NCBI GenBank assembly: GCA_036961355.1 | Contig: JBALVL010000023.1 | Span: 1 to 64,000 of the forward strand | Direction of reading: 5' to 3' | Origin: Motiliproteus sp036961355 | Lineage (GTDB): Bacteria > Pseudomonadota > Gammaproteobacteria > Pseudomonadales > Balneatricaceae | Length of the DNA: 64,000 bases | In this document: piece after piece, positions 8,880 through 17,789 of the stretch | Layout of the letters: the number at the start of each line of letters is the position of its first letter | Numbering within the stretch: position 1 is the stretch's first letter | Program-made: the position numbers and the translations under genes | Notes under the pieces: model-generated | The model's database searches: none | Told to the model about the DNA's origin: nothing | Seen by the model: the letters and a program-made list of their open reading frames with translations, nothing else

Positions 8880-10772
8880 ATGAATACGACTTATAACGCT
8901 GATGCGATCGTGGTCCTTAGTGGTCTCGATCCGGTAAAAAAACGCCCGGGCATGTACACCGAAACCGATCGCCCGAATCATTTGGCGCAAGAGGTGATCG
9001 ATAACTCGGTCGACGAAGCATTGGCCGGACATGCCAATCAAATTGACGTCATCTTGCATCCCGACAATTCGCTGTCGGTCAGCGATAACGGTCGCGGCAT
9101 GCCGGTCGACATCCATCCCGAGCATGGCATCAGCGGTGTTGAGCTGATCCTGACCCAGCTCCATTCCGGCGGTAAATTCTCCAACGATAATTACCAGTTT
9201 TCTGGTGGCCTGCACGGTGTTGGTGTATCGGTGGTCAATGCGCTGTCGCAACAGCTTGAAGTTCAGATTAAGCGTGACGGTCAGCTGTACCGAATCAACT
9301 TTGCCAACGGTGACAAAGTCTCCGAGTTGGAGGTGATCGATACCGTTGGTAAGCGTAACACCGGCACCGAAGTGCGCTTTCTTGCAAATTCGCAGTATTT
9401 TGATTCGCCTAAGTACTCGGTTAGCCGACTGCGCCATATGCTACGGGCCAAGGCGGTACTGTGCCCCGGCTTGAAGATGACGTTTACCGACCTGAGCGGC
9501 AAAGAGAAAGAAAAACACAGCTGGTACTACGAAGACGGCTTGGTTGATTACCTTACCGGTGCCACGCAGCAGTTCGAAACGTTGCCCGAAGAACCCTTTT
9601 CCGGTTCGCTTACCGGCGAACTCGAAGCTTGCGAATGGGCGGTCCAGTGGCTGCCAGAGGGCGGTGATCTGACCGCCGAGAGTTACGTCAACCTGATACC
9701 GACTCAGCAAGGCGGCACTCACGTTAACGGTTTTCGAACCGGATTGTTGGAAGCGATTCGCGAGTTTTGTGAATTCCGTAATCTGATGCCACGGGGCGTC
9801 AAACTGACCGCCGAAGATATCTGGGAGCGCTGCTGTTACGTACTGTCGGTGAAGATGCAGGATCCGCAGTTCTCCGGACAAACCAAAGAGCGTCTATCGT
9901 CACGACAGATCGCCGCGTTTGTCAGTGGCACAGTTAAAGACGCGTTTAGTCTGTGGCTTAACAAACATACTGATCAGGGTGAGTTGCTGGCCGATCTGGC
10001 GATCAATAATGCACAAAAGCGGATGCGTTCACGCAAGAAAGTGACTCGCAAGCGGATCACCTCCGGCCCTGCGCTACCGGGTAAACTGGCCGACTGCTCC
10101 GGTGGCGATGCGTTGCAATCTGAACTGTTTCTGGTCGAGGGTGATTCGGCAGGTGGTTCAGCTAAACAAGCGCGTGATCGTGAGTATCAGGCAGTGATGC
10201 CGTTGCGGGGAAAAATTCTCAATACCTGGGAGGTCGATTCAGGCGATATTTTGGCGTCGCAGGAGGTGCACGATATTTCGGTGGCGATCGGGGTTGATCC
10301 GGCCACTGATAATCTCGACGGTTTGCGCTACGGCAAGGTCTGTATCCTGGCCGATGCCGATTCGGACGGACTACATATCGCGACGCTGTTGTGCGCGTTG
10401 TTTGTTCAGCATTTTAAGCCGTTGGTGATGGCCGGTCATGTGTACGTCGCAATGCCACCGTTGTACCGAATCGATATTGGCAAAGAAGTTAGCTACGCAC
10501 TTGATGAAGAGGAAAAGTCGGGGATTCTGGATCGTATTCATGCCGAGAAGAAGCGCGGTAAAGTGAACGTGCAGCGGTTTAAGGGTCTTGGTGAGATGAA
10601 TCCGATGCAACTGCGCGAGACGACGATGGCGCGCGATACGCGTCGTTTGGTGCAGTTGTGTGTTGAAGCGGATGATGGCACCCATGAAATGATGGATATG
10701 TTGCTGGCTAAAAAACGGTCTGGAGATCGTAAGAGCTGGCTCCAGGAAAAAGGAAACCTGGCGCAGGTCTAA
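8880..10772 (+). CDS. parE: DNA topoisomerase IV subunit B
   Basis: ATPase subunit of topoisomerase IV, which decatenates daughter chromosomes together with ParC. The GHKL ATPase region shows RPGMYTETDRPNHLAQEVIDNSVDEA, SDNGRGMPVD and GGLHGVGVSVVNALS, written here as separate short motifs. The TOPRIM part shows LVEGDSAGGSAKQARDR and LADADSDGLHI, and the C-terminus has RFKGLGEMNP. ATG 8880 gives 630 aa, the same length as E. coli ParE. A GTG at 8874 would add two residues. No strong ribosome binding site is visible for either. parC follows 2.3 kb later, separated by a two-component pair. Confidence 0.97.
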   Translation: MNTTYNADAIVVLSGLDPVKKRPGMYTETDRPNHLAQEVIDNSVDEALAGHANQIDVILHPDNSLSVSDNGRGMPVDIHPEHGISGVELILTQLHSGGKFSNDNYQFSGGLHGVGVSVVNALSQQLEVQIKRDGQLYRINFANGDKVSELEVIDTVGKRNTGTEVRFLANSQYFDSPKYSVSRLRHMLRAKAVLCPGLKMTFTDLSGKEKEKHSWYYEDGLVDYLTGATQQFETLPEEPFSGSLTGELEACEWAVQWLPEGGDLTAESYVNLIPTQQGGTHVNGFRTGLLEAIREFCEFRNLMPRGVKLTAEDIWERCCYVLSVKMQDPQFSGQTKERLSSRQIAAFVSGTVKDAFSLWLNKHTDQGELLADLAINNAQKRMRSRKKVTRKRITSGPALPGKLADCSGGDALQSELFLVEGDSAGGSAKQARDREYQAVMPLRGKILNTWEVDSGDILASQEVHDISVAIGVDPATDNLDGLRYGKVCILADADSDGLHIATLLCALFVQHFKPLVMAGHVYVAMPPLYRIDIGKEVSYALDEEEKSGILDRIHAEKKRGKVNVQRFKGLGEMNPMQLRETTMARDTRRLVQLCVEADDGTHEMMDMLLAKKRSGDRKSWLQEKGNLAQV

Positions 10773-10793
10773 GCCAATCAGAGAATAATAATT

Positions 10794-12353
10794 ATGATCG
10801 ATTATAAGTCACTGCATTTTTTGATCATCGAAGACATGCCGAATTTCAGCTCGGCGCTACGAACCATGGTGATGTTTTATGGTGTTCCTCACGATCATAT
10901 CCAGGTGGCCAGCAGTGGTGAGGATGCGCTGCCGTTGCTCAATAGCACCCGTTATGACGTGGTGCTATCCGATTACAACCTAGGTGAAGGGCGTAATGGC
11001 AACGATGTTTTAGAGGAAGCTAAGCACCATCAATTGCTTAAAAGCTCCTGCATCTACATCATGCTGACCGCTGAGAACTCTGTCGATATGGTGATGGGTG
11101 CGCTGGAATACCAGCCCGATGAATATCTGACCAAACCGTTTACCAAAGAGGTACTGAATGCTCGTCTCGAGCGTTTGGTCACAAGGCGTAGCGCACTGAT
11201 GCCGATCTTTAACGAGGTCGACAAAAAACAGTTGGGCACTGCGATCGCCAATTGCAACAAACTGGTCGCTGAGTTTCCTCGCTATAAAGGTTATCTGCTG
11301 AAACTTAAAACCGACTTGATGATGGAAAAACAGGCCTACGAACCGCTGCTAGAAATCTATAACGCGCTGCTGAATGCCAAGTTTATTCCTTGGGCACAAT
11401 TGGGGCAGGGTAAGTGTCATTACTATCTAAAGGATTATCCCAAAGCCGAAACCGCTTTTCGTGAAATACTCGGCCATAACGAGCGATATGTTCAGGCTTG
11501 GGACTGGTTGGCGCGAGTGCTAGAGAAGCAAGGTGATACCAACGGTGGCCAGAAAGCGTTGTCTCAAGCGACCGCCATCTCGCCGCGTAATGTCAGGCGT
11601 CAATCGCAATTGGGTGAACTGGCGAGACAAAATGGTGACCTGGAAGTTGCTGAGAAAGCGTTTAATCAGAGCGTCAAAGTGGGTAAACATTCGGTTCACC
11701 GTTCCCCGGATAACTATCTCGGACTGGCTAAAGTATTGGCCGAGCGGATAAAAACTGCTGATTCGCGGGTTGCTAAGCGCATGGGTATCAAAGTCGGCAC
11801 GATGATGGAGGAGCTTCGTACCATTTACCGTAAGAGTCCAACCGTTGCGTTGCAGTCCCGTTTGGCGGAAGGCGAGGTACAGACGGTGCTGGGCAATGAA
11901 GCGGGAGCGGCAAAGTCACTGACCCAGGCTTTCGAGATATGCAGCAAAGACGCGGAAGGTGACCTGTCGGCTGAGCTGAAGGAGCAAGTGGTTGAACAGC
12001 TCGAAGTGAGCGGCCAGGAAGCGTTGGCGCACGCTCTGGTTCACGGTATGCAGCAGGAGGAGTCGATCCACAACAGCCAGGCGGTCGACTTGTATGAGAA
12101 AGGCTCGCTGGTTCAGGCATTAGCGCTGATACAGCATGCGGTGGAGGAAAAGCCACGTAGTTTCGCGATCAACCTGAACTTCGCCCAGGTTGCGTTGCAT
12201 TACATGACCGAGAATAAACCCGAGAAAAGTTTGTTGTTAAAAGTCCGAAACAGTTTCAGGCAGGTTGAGACATTGCCCACTGATGATTCGCGTGCCGAAC
12301 TGAAAAAACAGCTACAGCGTCGTTATCAGAAAATGGTTCAGGGGCTGTCATGA
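10794..12353 (+). CDS. Response regulator with C-terminal tetratricopeptide repeats
   Basis: The N-terminal receiver domain (residues 1-130) has acidic E13/D14, phospho-acceptor D60 in VVLSDYNLGEG, and LTKPF with the conserved Lys. The remaining ~390 residues are helical TPR-like repeats (for example GQGKCHYYLKDYPKAETAFR and AEKAFNQSV), with no DNA-binding or enzymatic domain. Output is therefore probably by protein-protein interaction. The stop overlaps the following kinase gene by 4 bp, so the two are translationally coupled and probably cognate. The pair sits between parE and parC; its function is unknown. Confidence 0.85.
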   Translation: MIDYKSLHFLIIEDMPNFSSALRTMVMFYGVPHDHIQVASSGEDALPLLNSTRYDVVLSDYNLGEGRNGNDVLEEAKHHQLLKSSCIYIMLTAENSVDMVMGALEYQPDEYLTKPFTKEVLNARLERLVTRRSALMPIFNEVDKKQLGTAIANCNKLVAEFPRYKGYLLKLKTDLMMEKQAYEPLLEIYNALLNAKFIPWAQLGQGKCHYYLKDYPKAETAFREILGHNERYVQAWDWLARVLEKQGDTNGGQKALSQATAISPRNVRRQSQLGELARQNGDLEVAEKAFNQSVKVGKHSVHRSPDNYLGLAKVLAERIKTADSRVAKRMGIKVGTMMEELRTIYRKSPTVALQSRLAEGEVQTVLGNEAGAAKSLTQAFEICSKDAEGDLSAELKEQVVEQLEVSGQEALAHALVHGMQQEESIHNSQAVDLYEKGSLVQALALIQHAVEEKPRSFAINLNFAQVALHYMTENKPEKSLLLKVRNSFRQVETLPTDDSRAELKKQLQRRYQKMVQGLS

Positions 12354-13027
12354 GTCAATTGGATTTTTCCACCATCTTGGCGTCCACAGTTCATGACATG
12401 AAGAACTCGATCGGGATGCTGATGCATCAGATCAACCAATTGCAGATGGATTCGCCGCCTGAACCGGCTGACCTGGGACAGTTACAATTTGAAGCCGCTC
12501 GGCTCAACAACTACCTGATTCAGTTGATGACGCTGTACAAGGTTGATAACCAGCAGTACCAATTTCAGGCTGACGAGTGTTACCTAGACGAGTTTGTCGA
12601 GGATGCTGTGCTGATGAATCAGCCTATCCTGCAACCTTGGGGCATCACCATCGAGCAACTGGTTGACGCCGAGCTGTGCTGGAACTTCGATAAGAATCTG
12701 GTTGTAGGTGTACTGGGTAATATCGTGACCAACGTTATTCGTTATGCCAAAGCCAAAGTTAGGATCTGTGCCAGCGGGAGTAACGGTGAGCTTTGTCTGC
12801 GGATTGAAGACGACGGCCCCGGTTATCCGGAGGCGATGCTGGGGCAGCTCGAAAAGCGTGAGATGGGGGTGGATTACATCAGCGGCAGTACCGGCTTCGG
12901 CCTCTATTTTTCGGTGTTGGTGGCCGAGCAGCATAGCGCCGCTGATGATCCGACCCGGCAAGGACGGGTGGTTTTGAGTAATGGTGGAGAGCTTGGCGGC
13001 GGTTGCTTCGAGCTCTATCTGCCTTAA
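12350..13027 (+). CDS. Small soluble sensor histidine kinase
   Basis: The 225-aa protein has no membrane segment. A HisKA-like helix at the very N-terminus (STVHDMKNSIGML) carries candidate phospho-His H15. A GHKL ATPase follows, with N box GNIVTNVIRYAKAKV, G1 IEDDGPGYP and G2 STGFGLYFSVLVAEQ. No separate sensor domain is present, so the input must come from a partner or the region before the ATPase. The ATG overlaps the stop of the TPR response regulator, its likely phosphotransfer partner. Confidence 0.82.
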   Translation: MSQLDFSTILASTVHDMKNSIGMLMHQINQLQMDSPPEPADLGQLQFEAARLNNYLIQLMTLYKVDNQQYQFQADECYLDEFVEDAVLMNQPILQPWGITIEQLVDAELCWNFDKNLVVGVLGNIVTNVIRYAKAKVRICASGSNGELCLRIEDDGPGYPEAMLGQLEKREMGVDYISGSTGFGLYFSVLVAEQHSAADDPTRQGRVVLSNGGELGGGCFELYLP

Positions 13028-13119
13028 TCGCCAATATTCTCTTTTAAAGTAACTCTTTGCAGGTGGTATTGCTGAGCGACAGCAGCCCTGTAAGACGACT
13101 AACAACGTAACGGAAAACT

Positions 13120-15429
13120 ATGTCAGGCACAGTTCATATCGATGAAGGGGTTGAACGCCTCTCGTTAAAAAAGTACACCGAGAAAGCGTATCTGGATTAC
13201 TCGATGTACGTCATTCTTGACCGCGCCTTGCCGAATATTGGCGACGGCCTCAAGCCGGTGCAGCGACGTATCATCTACGCCATGTCGGAGCTGGGGCTTA
13301 AGGCCGGAAGCAAATTTAAAAAGTCGGCGCGTACCGTCGGTGATGTACTGGGTAAATTTCATCCGCATGGTGACAGCGCGTGTTACGAGGCGATGGTGCT
13401 GATGGCTCAGCCATTCTCGTACCGGTATCCGCTGGTCGATGGTCAGGGTAACTGGGGGTCGGCCGATGATCCAAAATCCTTTGCCGCGATGCGTTATACC
13501 GAGTCACGACTGACCGCCTACAGCTCACTGCTGCTCAACGAATTGGGGCAGGGTACTGTCGAGTGGGGGCCCAACTTTGACGGATCACTGGATGAACCGC
13601 TGACGCTGCCTGCGCAAGTTCCCAATGTGTTGCTTAACGGTGGCACCGGCATTGCCGTAGGTATGGCGACCGATGTACCGCCGCATAACCTGCGCGAAGT
13701 GGTTAACGGCTGTTTACATCTGCTCGACAACCCCAAAGCCGATATCGATGAACTCTGTGAGTTTATCCCCGGGCCGGATTATCCCACCGAAGCCGAGATC
13801 ATCACCCCAGCCGACGAGCTGCGCAAGATGTATCAGACCGGTCGTGGCTCGATCCGGATGCGGGCGGTATACCGGAAAGAAGATGGCGATGTGATCGTCA
13901 CCGCGCTGCCACATCAAGTCTCTGGCGCCAAAGTGCTGGAGCAGATTGCGGCACAGATGCAGGCCAAGAAATTGCCGATGGTCAGCGACCTACGTGATGA
14001 ATCCGATCATGAAAACCCGACTCGGTTGGTGATCATACCGCGTTCGAATCGGGTCGATATCGATCAGATGATGACCCATCTGTTCGCCAGTACTGATCTG
14101 GAACGGACCTACCGCGCCAACTACAACATGATCGGTACCGACGGTCGGCCGCAGGTCAAAAATCTGCGAATGATCCTGACCGAATGGTTGCAGTACCGCA
14201 GTGATACCGTGACCAAACGGCTTCAGTACCGTTTACAAAAAGTGCTATCCCGGCTGCATATCCTCGACGGCTTGCTGGTGGCTTTTCTCAATATCGATGA
14301 GGTGATCGAGATCATCCGCGGTGAGGACAAGCCCAAACCGGTATTGATGGAACGCTTTGGTATCAGCGATATTCAAGCCGAAGCAGTATTGGAGCTGAAG
14401 CTGCGCCATCTGGCTAAGCTCGAAGAGATGCGAATCCGTGGCGAGCAGGATGAACTGAATAAAGAGCGGCTGAAACTGGAGAAGCTACTCGGTTCTAAAG
14501 CGGCGTTGCGCAAGCTGATCAGAAAAGAGCTGATCGCGGCCGCCGAACAGTTTGGCGATGAGCGCCGTTCACCGATTATGCAACGCGCTGAAGCCAAAGC
14601 GTTCAGTGAGGTTGACCTGCTTGGCTCCGACCCGATGACCGTGGTGTTGTCGAAACAGGGCTGGGTACGCGCCGCCAAAGGGTTTGACGTCGACGCCGAA
14701 GCGCTCAACTACAAGTCCGGTGATGCTTATAAACTGTCGGCCAACGGCCGGATGAACCAGGCGGCGGTATTCCTGGATTCCACCGGTCGGGCTTACTCGC
14801 TGCCAGTGCATCAGTTGCCGTCGGCGCGGGGTCAGGGCGAACCGCTGACCGGTAAATTATCGATTTCCAGCGAGGACAGCGTAGATGCGCTGCTGATTGG
14901 TTCGCCAGAACAACACTATCTGCTCAGCTCCGACAGCGGTTACGGCTTCGTCTGCCGCTACGATGCCTTGCTGGGTAAGAACAAAGCCGGTAAGGCGGTG
15001 CTGAACCTGCCCAAGGGCAGCAAACTACTGGCCCCGATTGCCGTGATCAACAAAAGTGAACAACGGGTGGTCGCGGTCAGCAACGAAGGGCGGCTGCTGC
15101 TGTTCCCGGTTGCCGATCTACCGGAGCTGTCGCGTGGTAAAGGCAACAAAATTATCAACATACCGTCGGCCAAAGTCGCCAGCCGGGAGGAGTTTGTGGT
15201 GGCGCTACAGGTGATCGATGCCGGTGCCAGCCTGACAATCCATGCCGGCAAGCGCCACTTAACGTTGAAGCCATCCGACCTCGAGCATTATCAGGGCGAG
15301 CGCGGTCGGCGGGGTAACAAGCTGCCGCGGGGCTTCCAACGGGTTGACCGGTTAGAGAGCGAATCGACGGCGGTGGATAATGCGGAATCGAGCAGTGATG
15401 ATGCGGCCAACGACAGTGGCGGTGTCTAG
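13120..15429 (+). CDS. parC: DNA topoisomerase IV subunit A
   Basis: Breakage-reunion subunit that works with ParE. The 769-aa product has the GyrA/ParC N-terminus (YTEKAYLDYSMYVILDRALP), the quinolone-resistance region GKFHPHGDSACYEAMV (Ser and Glu at the usual positions), the catalytic Tyr in AAMRYTESRL, and C-terminal beta-propeller repeats. The last ~20 residues are an acidic Ser/Ala/Asn tail. It lies 92 bp after the small kinase and probably belongs to the same transcript as parE. Confidence 0.97.
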   Translation: MSGTVHIDEGVERLSLKKYTEKAYLDYSMYVILDRALPNIGDGLKPVQRRIIYAMSELGLKAGSKFKKSARTVGDVLGKFHPHGDSACYEAMVLMAQPFSYRYPLVDGQGNWGSADDPKSFAAMRYTESRLTAYSSLLLNELGQGTVEWGPNFDGSLDEPLTLPAQVPNVLLNGGTGIAVGMATDVPPHNLREVVNGCLHLLDNPKADIDELCEFIPGPDYPTEAEIITPADELRKMYQTGRGSIRMRAVYRKEDGDVIVTALPHQVSGAKVLEQIAAQMQAKKLPMVSDLRDESDHENPTRLVIIPRSNRVDIDQMMTHLFASTDLERTYRANYNMIGTDGRPQVKNLRMILTEWLQYRSDTVTKRLQYRLQKVLSRLHILDGLLVAFLNIDEVIEIIRGEDKPKPVLMERFGISDIQAEAVLELKLRHLAKLEEMRIRGEQDELNKERLKLEKLLGSKAALRKLIRKELIAAAEQFGDERRSPIMQRAEAKAFSEVDLLGSDPMTVVLSKQGWVRAAKGFDVDAEALNYKSGDAYKLSANGRMNQAAVFLDSTGRAYSLPVHQLPSARGQGEPLTGKLSISSEDSVDALLIGSPEQHYLLSSDSGYGFVCRYDALLGKNKAGKAVLNLPKGSKLLAPIAVINKSEQRVVAVSNEGRLLLFPVADLPELSRGKGNKIINIPSAKVASREEFVVALQVIDAGASLTIHAGKRHLTLKPSDLEHYQGERGRRGNKLPRGFQRVDRLESESTAVDNAESSSDDAANDSGGV

Positions 15430-15465
15430 CCACAATAGCGTTGGCTGCGGGACGGGGCTGCTGGC

Positions 15466-15990
15466 ATGAGCCAGGCCAGCAGCTTCGACCCGGTAATCAC
15501 CGACGGTGCCCAAGTGCTGATTCTCGGCTCGATGCCGGGGCTGCGCTCGCTTGAGGCGCAGCAGTACTACGCCCACCCTCGAAATGCATTCTGGCCGATC
15601 ATGGCTGAGCTGTTTGGTTTTGATAGTGCCTTACCCTACGACGAGCGGCTGCGATTACTGCAAATACAGCGAGTTGCGTTGTGGGATGTGTTGGCCGATT
15701 GCTACCGTCCGGGTAGCCTGGATTCGGCAATCGTGGAATCGAGTATTCAGGCGAACGATTTCCCCACCCTGTTGCAGCGTTATCCGACACTTAAGGCGAT
15801 CTGTTTTAACGGTGCTAAAGCCGAGCAAAGTTTCCGTAAACACGTACGGCCGTTATTGGGTGATAGCGCAGAGGAAATCACCTTTCAACGCTTACCATCG
15901 ACCAGCCCGGCACATGCCAGTTTGAGTTACGATCAGAAGCTGTGTCAGTGGCAGGTTGTTACAGGTTTTGTTACCAGAGTTGTGACTTAG
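15466..15990 (+). CDS. Uracil-DNA-glycosylase superfamily protein (hypoxanthine-DNA glycosylase type)
   Basis: The 174-aa protein resembles the DNA-deoxyinosine glycosylase subgroup of the UDG superfamily, which removes deaminated bases for base-excision repair. Visible motifs are LILGSMPGLRSLEAQQYYAHPRN (as motif 1: GSMPG, then AHPRNAFWPI) and, later, FNGAKAEQSF and a Ser/Pro-rich LPSTSPAHASLSYDQK segment typical of motif 2. It starts 36 bp after parC on the same strand. Substrate specificity (hypoxanthine versus uracil/mismatch) is inferred from the family only. Confidence 0.85.
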   Translation: MSQASSFDPVITDGAQVLILGSMPGLRSLEAQQYYAHPRNAFWPIMAELFGFDSALPYDERLRLLQIQRVALWDVLADCYRPGSLDSAIVESSIQANDFPTLLQRYPTLKAICFNGAKAEQSFRKHVRPLLGDSAEEITFQRLPSTSPAHASLSYDQKLCQWQVVTGFVTRVVT

Positions 15991-16016
15991 CGGGGGAACT
16001 CTATCAAACAACCTCT

Positions 16017-16062
16017 TTTAAGGTCCTCTAGTTAAGGTCCTTTAACTAAGCCCCTTAACTAA
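16017..16062. repeat. Nested TTAAGG/TTAACT repeats in the gap before the monooxygenase
   Basis: TAGTTAAGG (16029-16037) can pair with CCTTAACTA (16053-16061), or its first seven bases with TTAACTA (16042-16048). Direct copies of TTAAGGTCCT and TTAACTAA are interleaved. The two pairings are mutually exclusive. There is no T tract. Confidence 0.45.
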
Positions 16063-16123
16063 CAACCGCCGACCAAAAAATACAAACTTGTAAGCTTAAA
16101 CAAAGCATCGAAAGGAGTTGATC

Positions 16124-17176
16124 ATGGATTTGACCCATTTACTCAATATCCGGCACCCGATCATTCAGGCGCCGATGGCCGGTGTACAAGGCAGTGCATT
16201 AGCGATAGCGGTTAGCAACGCCGGTGGTCTGGGATCACTTCCCGCTGCCATGCTTGATCTTGAGCAGTTACGCGCAGAACTGGAAGCGATCCGAGCGCAA
16301 ACCTCCCATCCCTATAGCGTTAACTTCTTTTGTCATCAGCCCGAAGCGTTCGACCCTCAGCGAGAACAGCGTTGGCGCGATCAGTTGACGCCCTATTACC
16401 ACGAGTTTGGTCTCGATCCAGCCGATATCAAAGCCGCACCGCCGCGACAGCCGTTCAATGCCGCAATGGCCGAGTTGCTGGCGGAGTTCAAACCGCCGAT
16501 GGTTAGTTTTCATTTCGGATTGCCATCCGCCGAACTGCTGCAACAGGTGAAAAGCTGGGGAGCGAAGGTTATCTCCAGCGCCACCACCGTGGCAGAAGCC
16601 TGTTGGCTTGAGCGGCAGGGTGCTGATCTGATCATTGCTCAGGGGCTTGAGGCCGGTGGTCATCGGGGCATCTTTCTGTCGCAGGATTTGACTACTCAGC
16701 TTGGCACCATGGCGCTGCTACCGCAGGTTGTGGCGGCGGTCGATCTGCCTGTGGTCGCCGCTGGCGGGATTGCCGATGCCAGCGGTGTCAACGCGGCGCT
16801 GGCGCTGGGCGCGGCCGGTGTCCAGTTGGGAACCAGCTTTTTGTTGTGTGATGAAGCCAATACCAGTGCAGTTCATCGGGCGGCCTTGCAAAGCGATGAT
16901 CGCCGCCATACCGCGCTGACAAACGTGTTCAGCGGTCGTCCGGCTCGTAGTATTGTCAATCGCCTGATTCGTGAGCAGGGGCCAATCAGTGACCACACTC
17001 CTGCATTCCCAACGGCAGCAACGGCGGTTTTACCCCTACGGCAAAAGAACGAAGCTGACGGCAGCGGTGATTTCACCTCCTTATGGTCGGGTCAGAACAA
17101 TAGCGGTTGCCGTGCGATCCCGGCCGCAGCGATGGTGCAACGTCTGGCGGGCAACGATGCCGAGGACGCTTGTTAG
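16124..17176 (+). CDS. Nitronate monooxygenase family flavoprotein
   Basis: FMN-dependent TIM-barrel enzyme of 350 aa, of the 2-nitropropane dioxygenase/nitronate monooxygenase family. Family members oxidise alkyl nitronates, and several have other or unknown substrates. Motifs are IRHPIIQAPMAGVQ at the N-terminus, ISSATTVAEA, IAQGLEAGGHRG, VVAAGGIADASGV and LGAAGVQLGTSFL (phosphate binding). ATG 16124 is chosen because AAAGGAG lies 6 bp upstream; a TTG at 16118 is also in frame. It is followed by the VOC gene after one base, so the two form an operon. Confidence 0.88.
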   Translation: MDLTHLLNIRHPIIQAPMAGVQGSALAIAVSNAGGLGSLPAAMLDLEQLRAELEAIRAQTSHPYSVNFFCHQPEAFDPQREQRWRDQLTPYYHEFGLDPADIKAAPPRQPFNAAMAELLAEFKPPMVSFHFGLPSAELLQQVKSWGAKVISSATTVAEACWLERQGADLIIAQGLEAGGHRGIFLSQDLTTQLGTMALLPQVVAAVDLPVVAAGGIADASGVNAALALGAAGVQLGTSFLLCDEANTSAVHRAALQSDDRRHTALTNVFSGRPARSIVNRLIREQGPISDHTPAFPTAATAVLPLRQKNEADGSGDFTSLWSGQNNSGCRAIPAAAMVQRLAGNDAEDAC

Positions 17177-17177
17177 G

Positions 17178-17612
17178 ATGCAGGTGGAATCGATCGATCA
17201 TCTGGTGCTGACAGTAGACGATATCGAGTTAACGGTGAGTTTTTATCAAACCTTGCTGGGGATGCAGCGGATCGATTTTGGTGCCGGGCGGGTTGCAGTT
17301 GCGTTTGGAAGCCAGAAGATCAACCTGCACCTGTCGGGCAGTGAGTTCGAACCCAAAGCGGGACGAGTGCAACCGGGCAGTGCTGACCTGTGTTTTATCA
17401 TCGATACCCCGCTGGATCAGGCCGTTGCTGAGCTGTGCCACGCAGGAGTGGAGGTGCTGGAAGGGCCGGTTGAACGTACCGGTGCACTCGGGCCGATTCG
17501 GTCGGTCTATTTTCGTGACCCCGATGGCAACTTAATCGAGTTATCCAACTATCTACCGAACCAGCCACTGCAACACCTGCAGAGCCTCATGGCAGACACG
17601 AAAACTGCCTGA
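17178..17612 (+). CDS. VOC (glyoxalase/bleomycin resistance) superfamily protein
   Basis: A 144-aa single-domain metalloenzyme-type fold. It starts with IDHLVLTVDDIELTVSFYQ and ends with the typical VYFRDPDGNLIELSNY segment, whose Glu is a usual metal ligand. The open frame runs 207 bp upstream, but that part overlaps the monooxygenase. ATG 17178, one base after that gene's stop, gives the normal family N-terminus. Pairing with the flavin monooxygenase suggests a small detoxification or catabolic operon. The substrate is unknown. Confidence 0.85.
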   Translation: MQVESIDHLVLTVDDIELTVSFYQTLLGMQRIDFGAGRVAVAFGSQKINLHLSGSEFEPKAGRVQPGSADLCFIIDTPLDQAVAELCHAGVEVLEGPVERTGALGPIRSVYFRDPDGNLIELSNYLPNQPLQHLQSLMADTKTA

Positions 17613-17789
17613 TTTTTCTGGGTTATTATGTTGATATGTGCCGTAACATTGGCGCACGGCTATTGGTTATACTGCTGGACGAAACCGCCGAATCATCGAT
17701 GATGATCAGGTGTATTTGTGAGGCTCAGCTAGCGATTGGCATTTTGTGGTGCGGTTAGGATTACTGAAAAACTATCTGTGTGGAAGTCG

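Noticed and set aside
8871..9437. 188-aa open frame antisense to parE
   Set aside because: It is a shadow of a highly conserved gene with no start signals.
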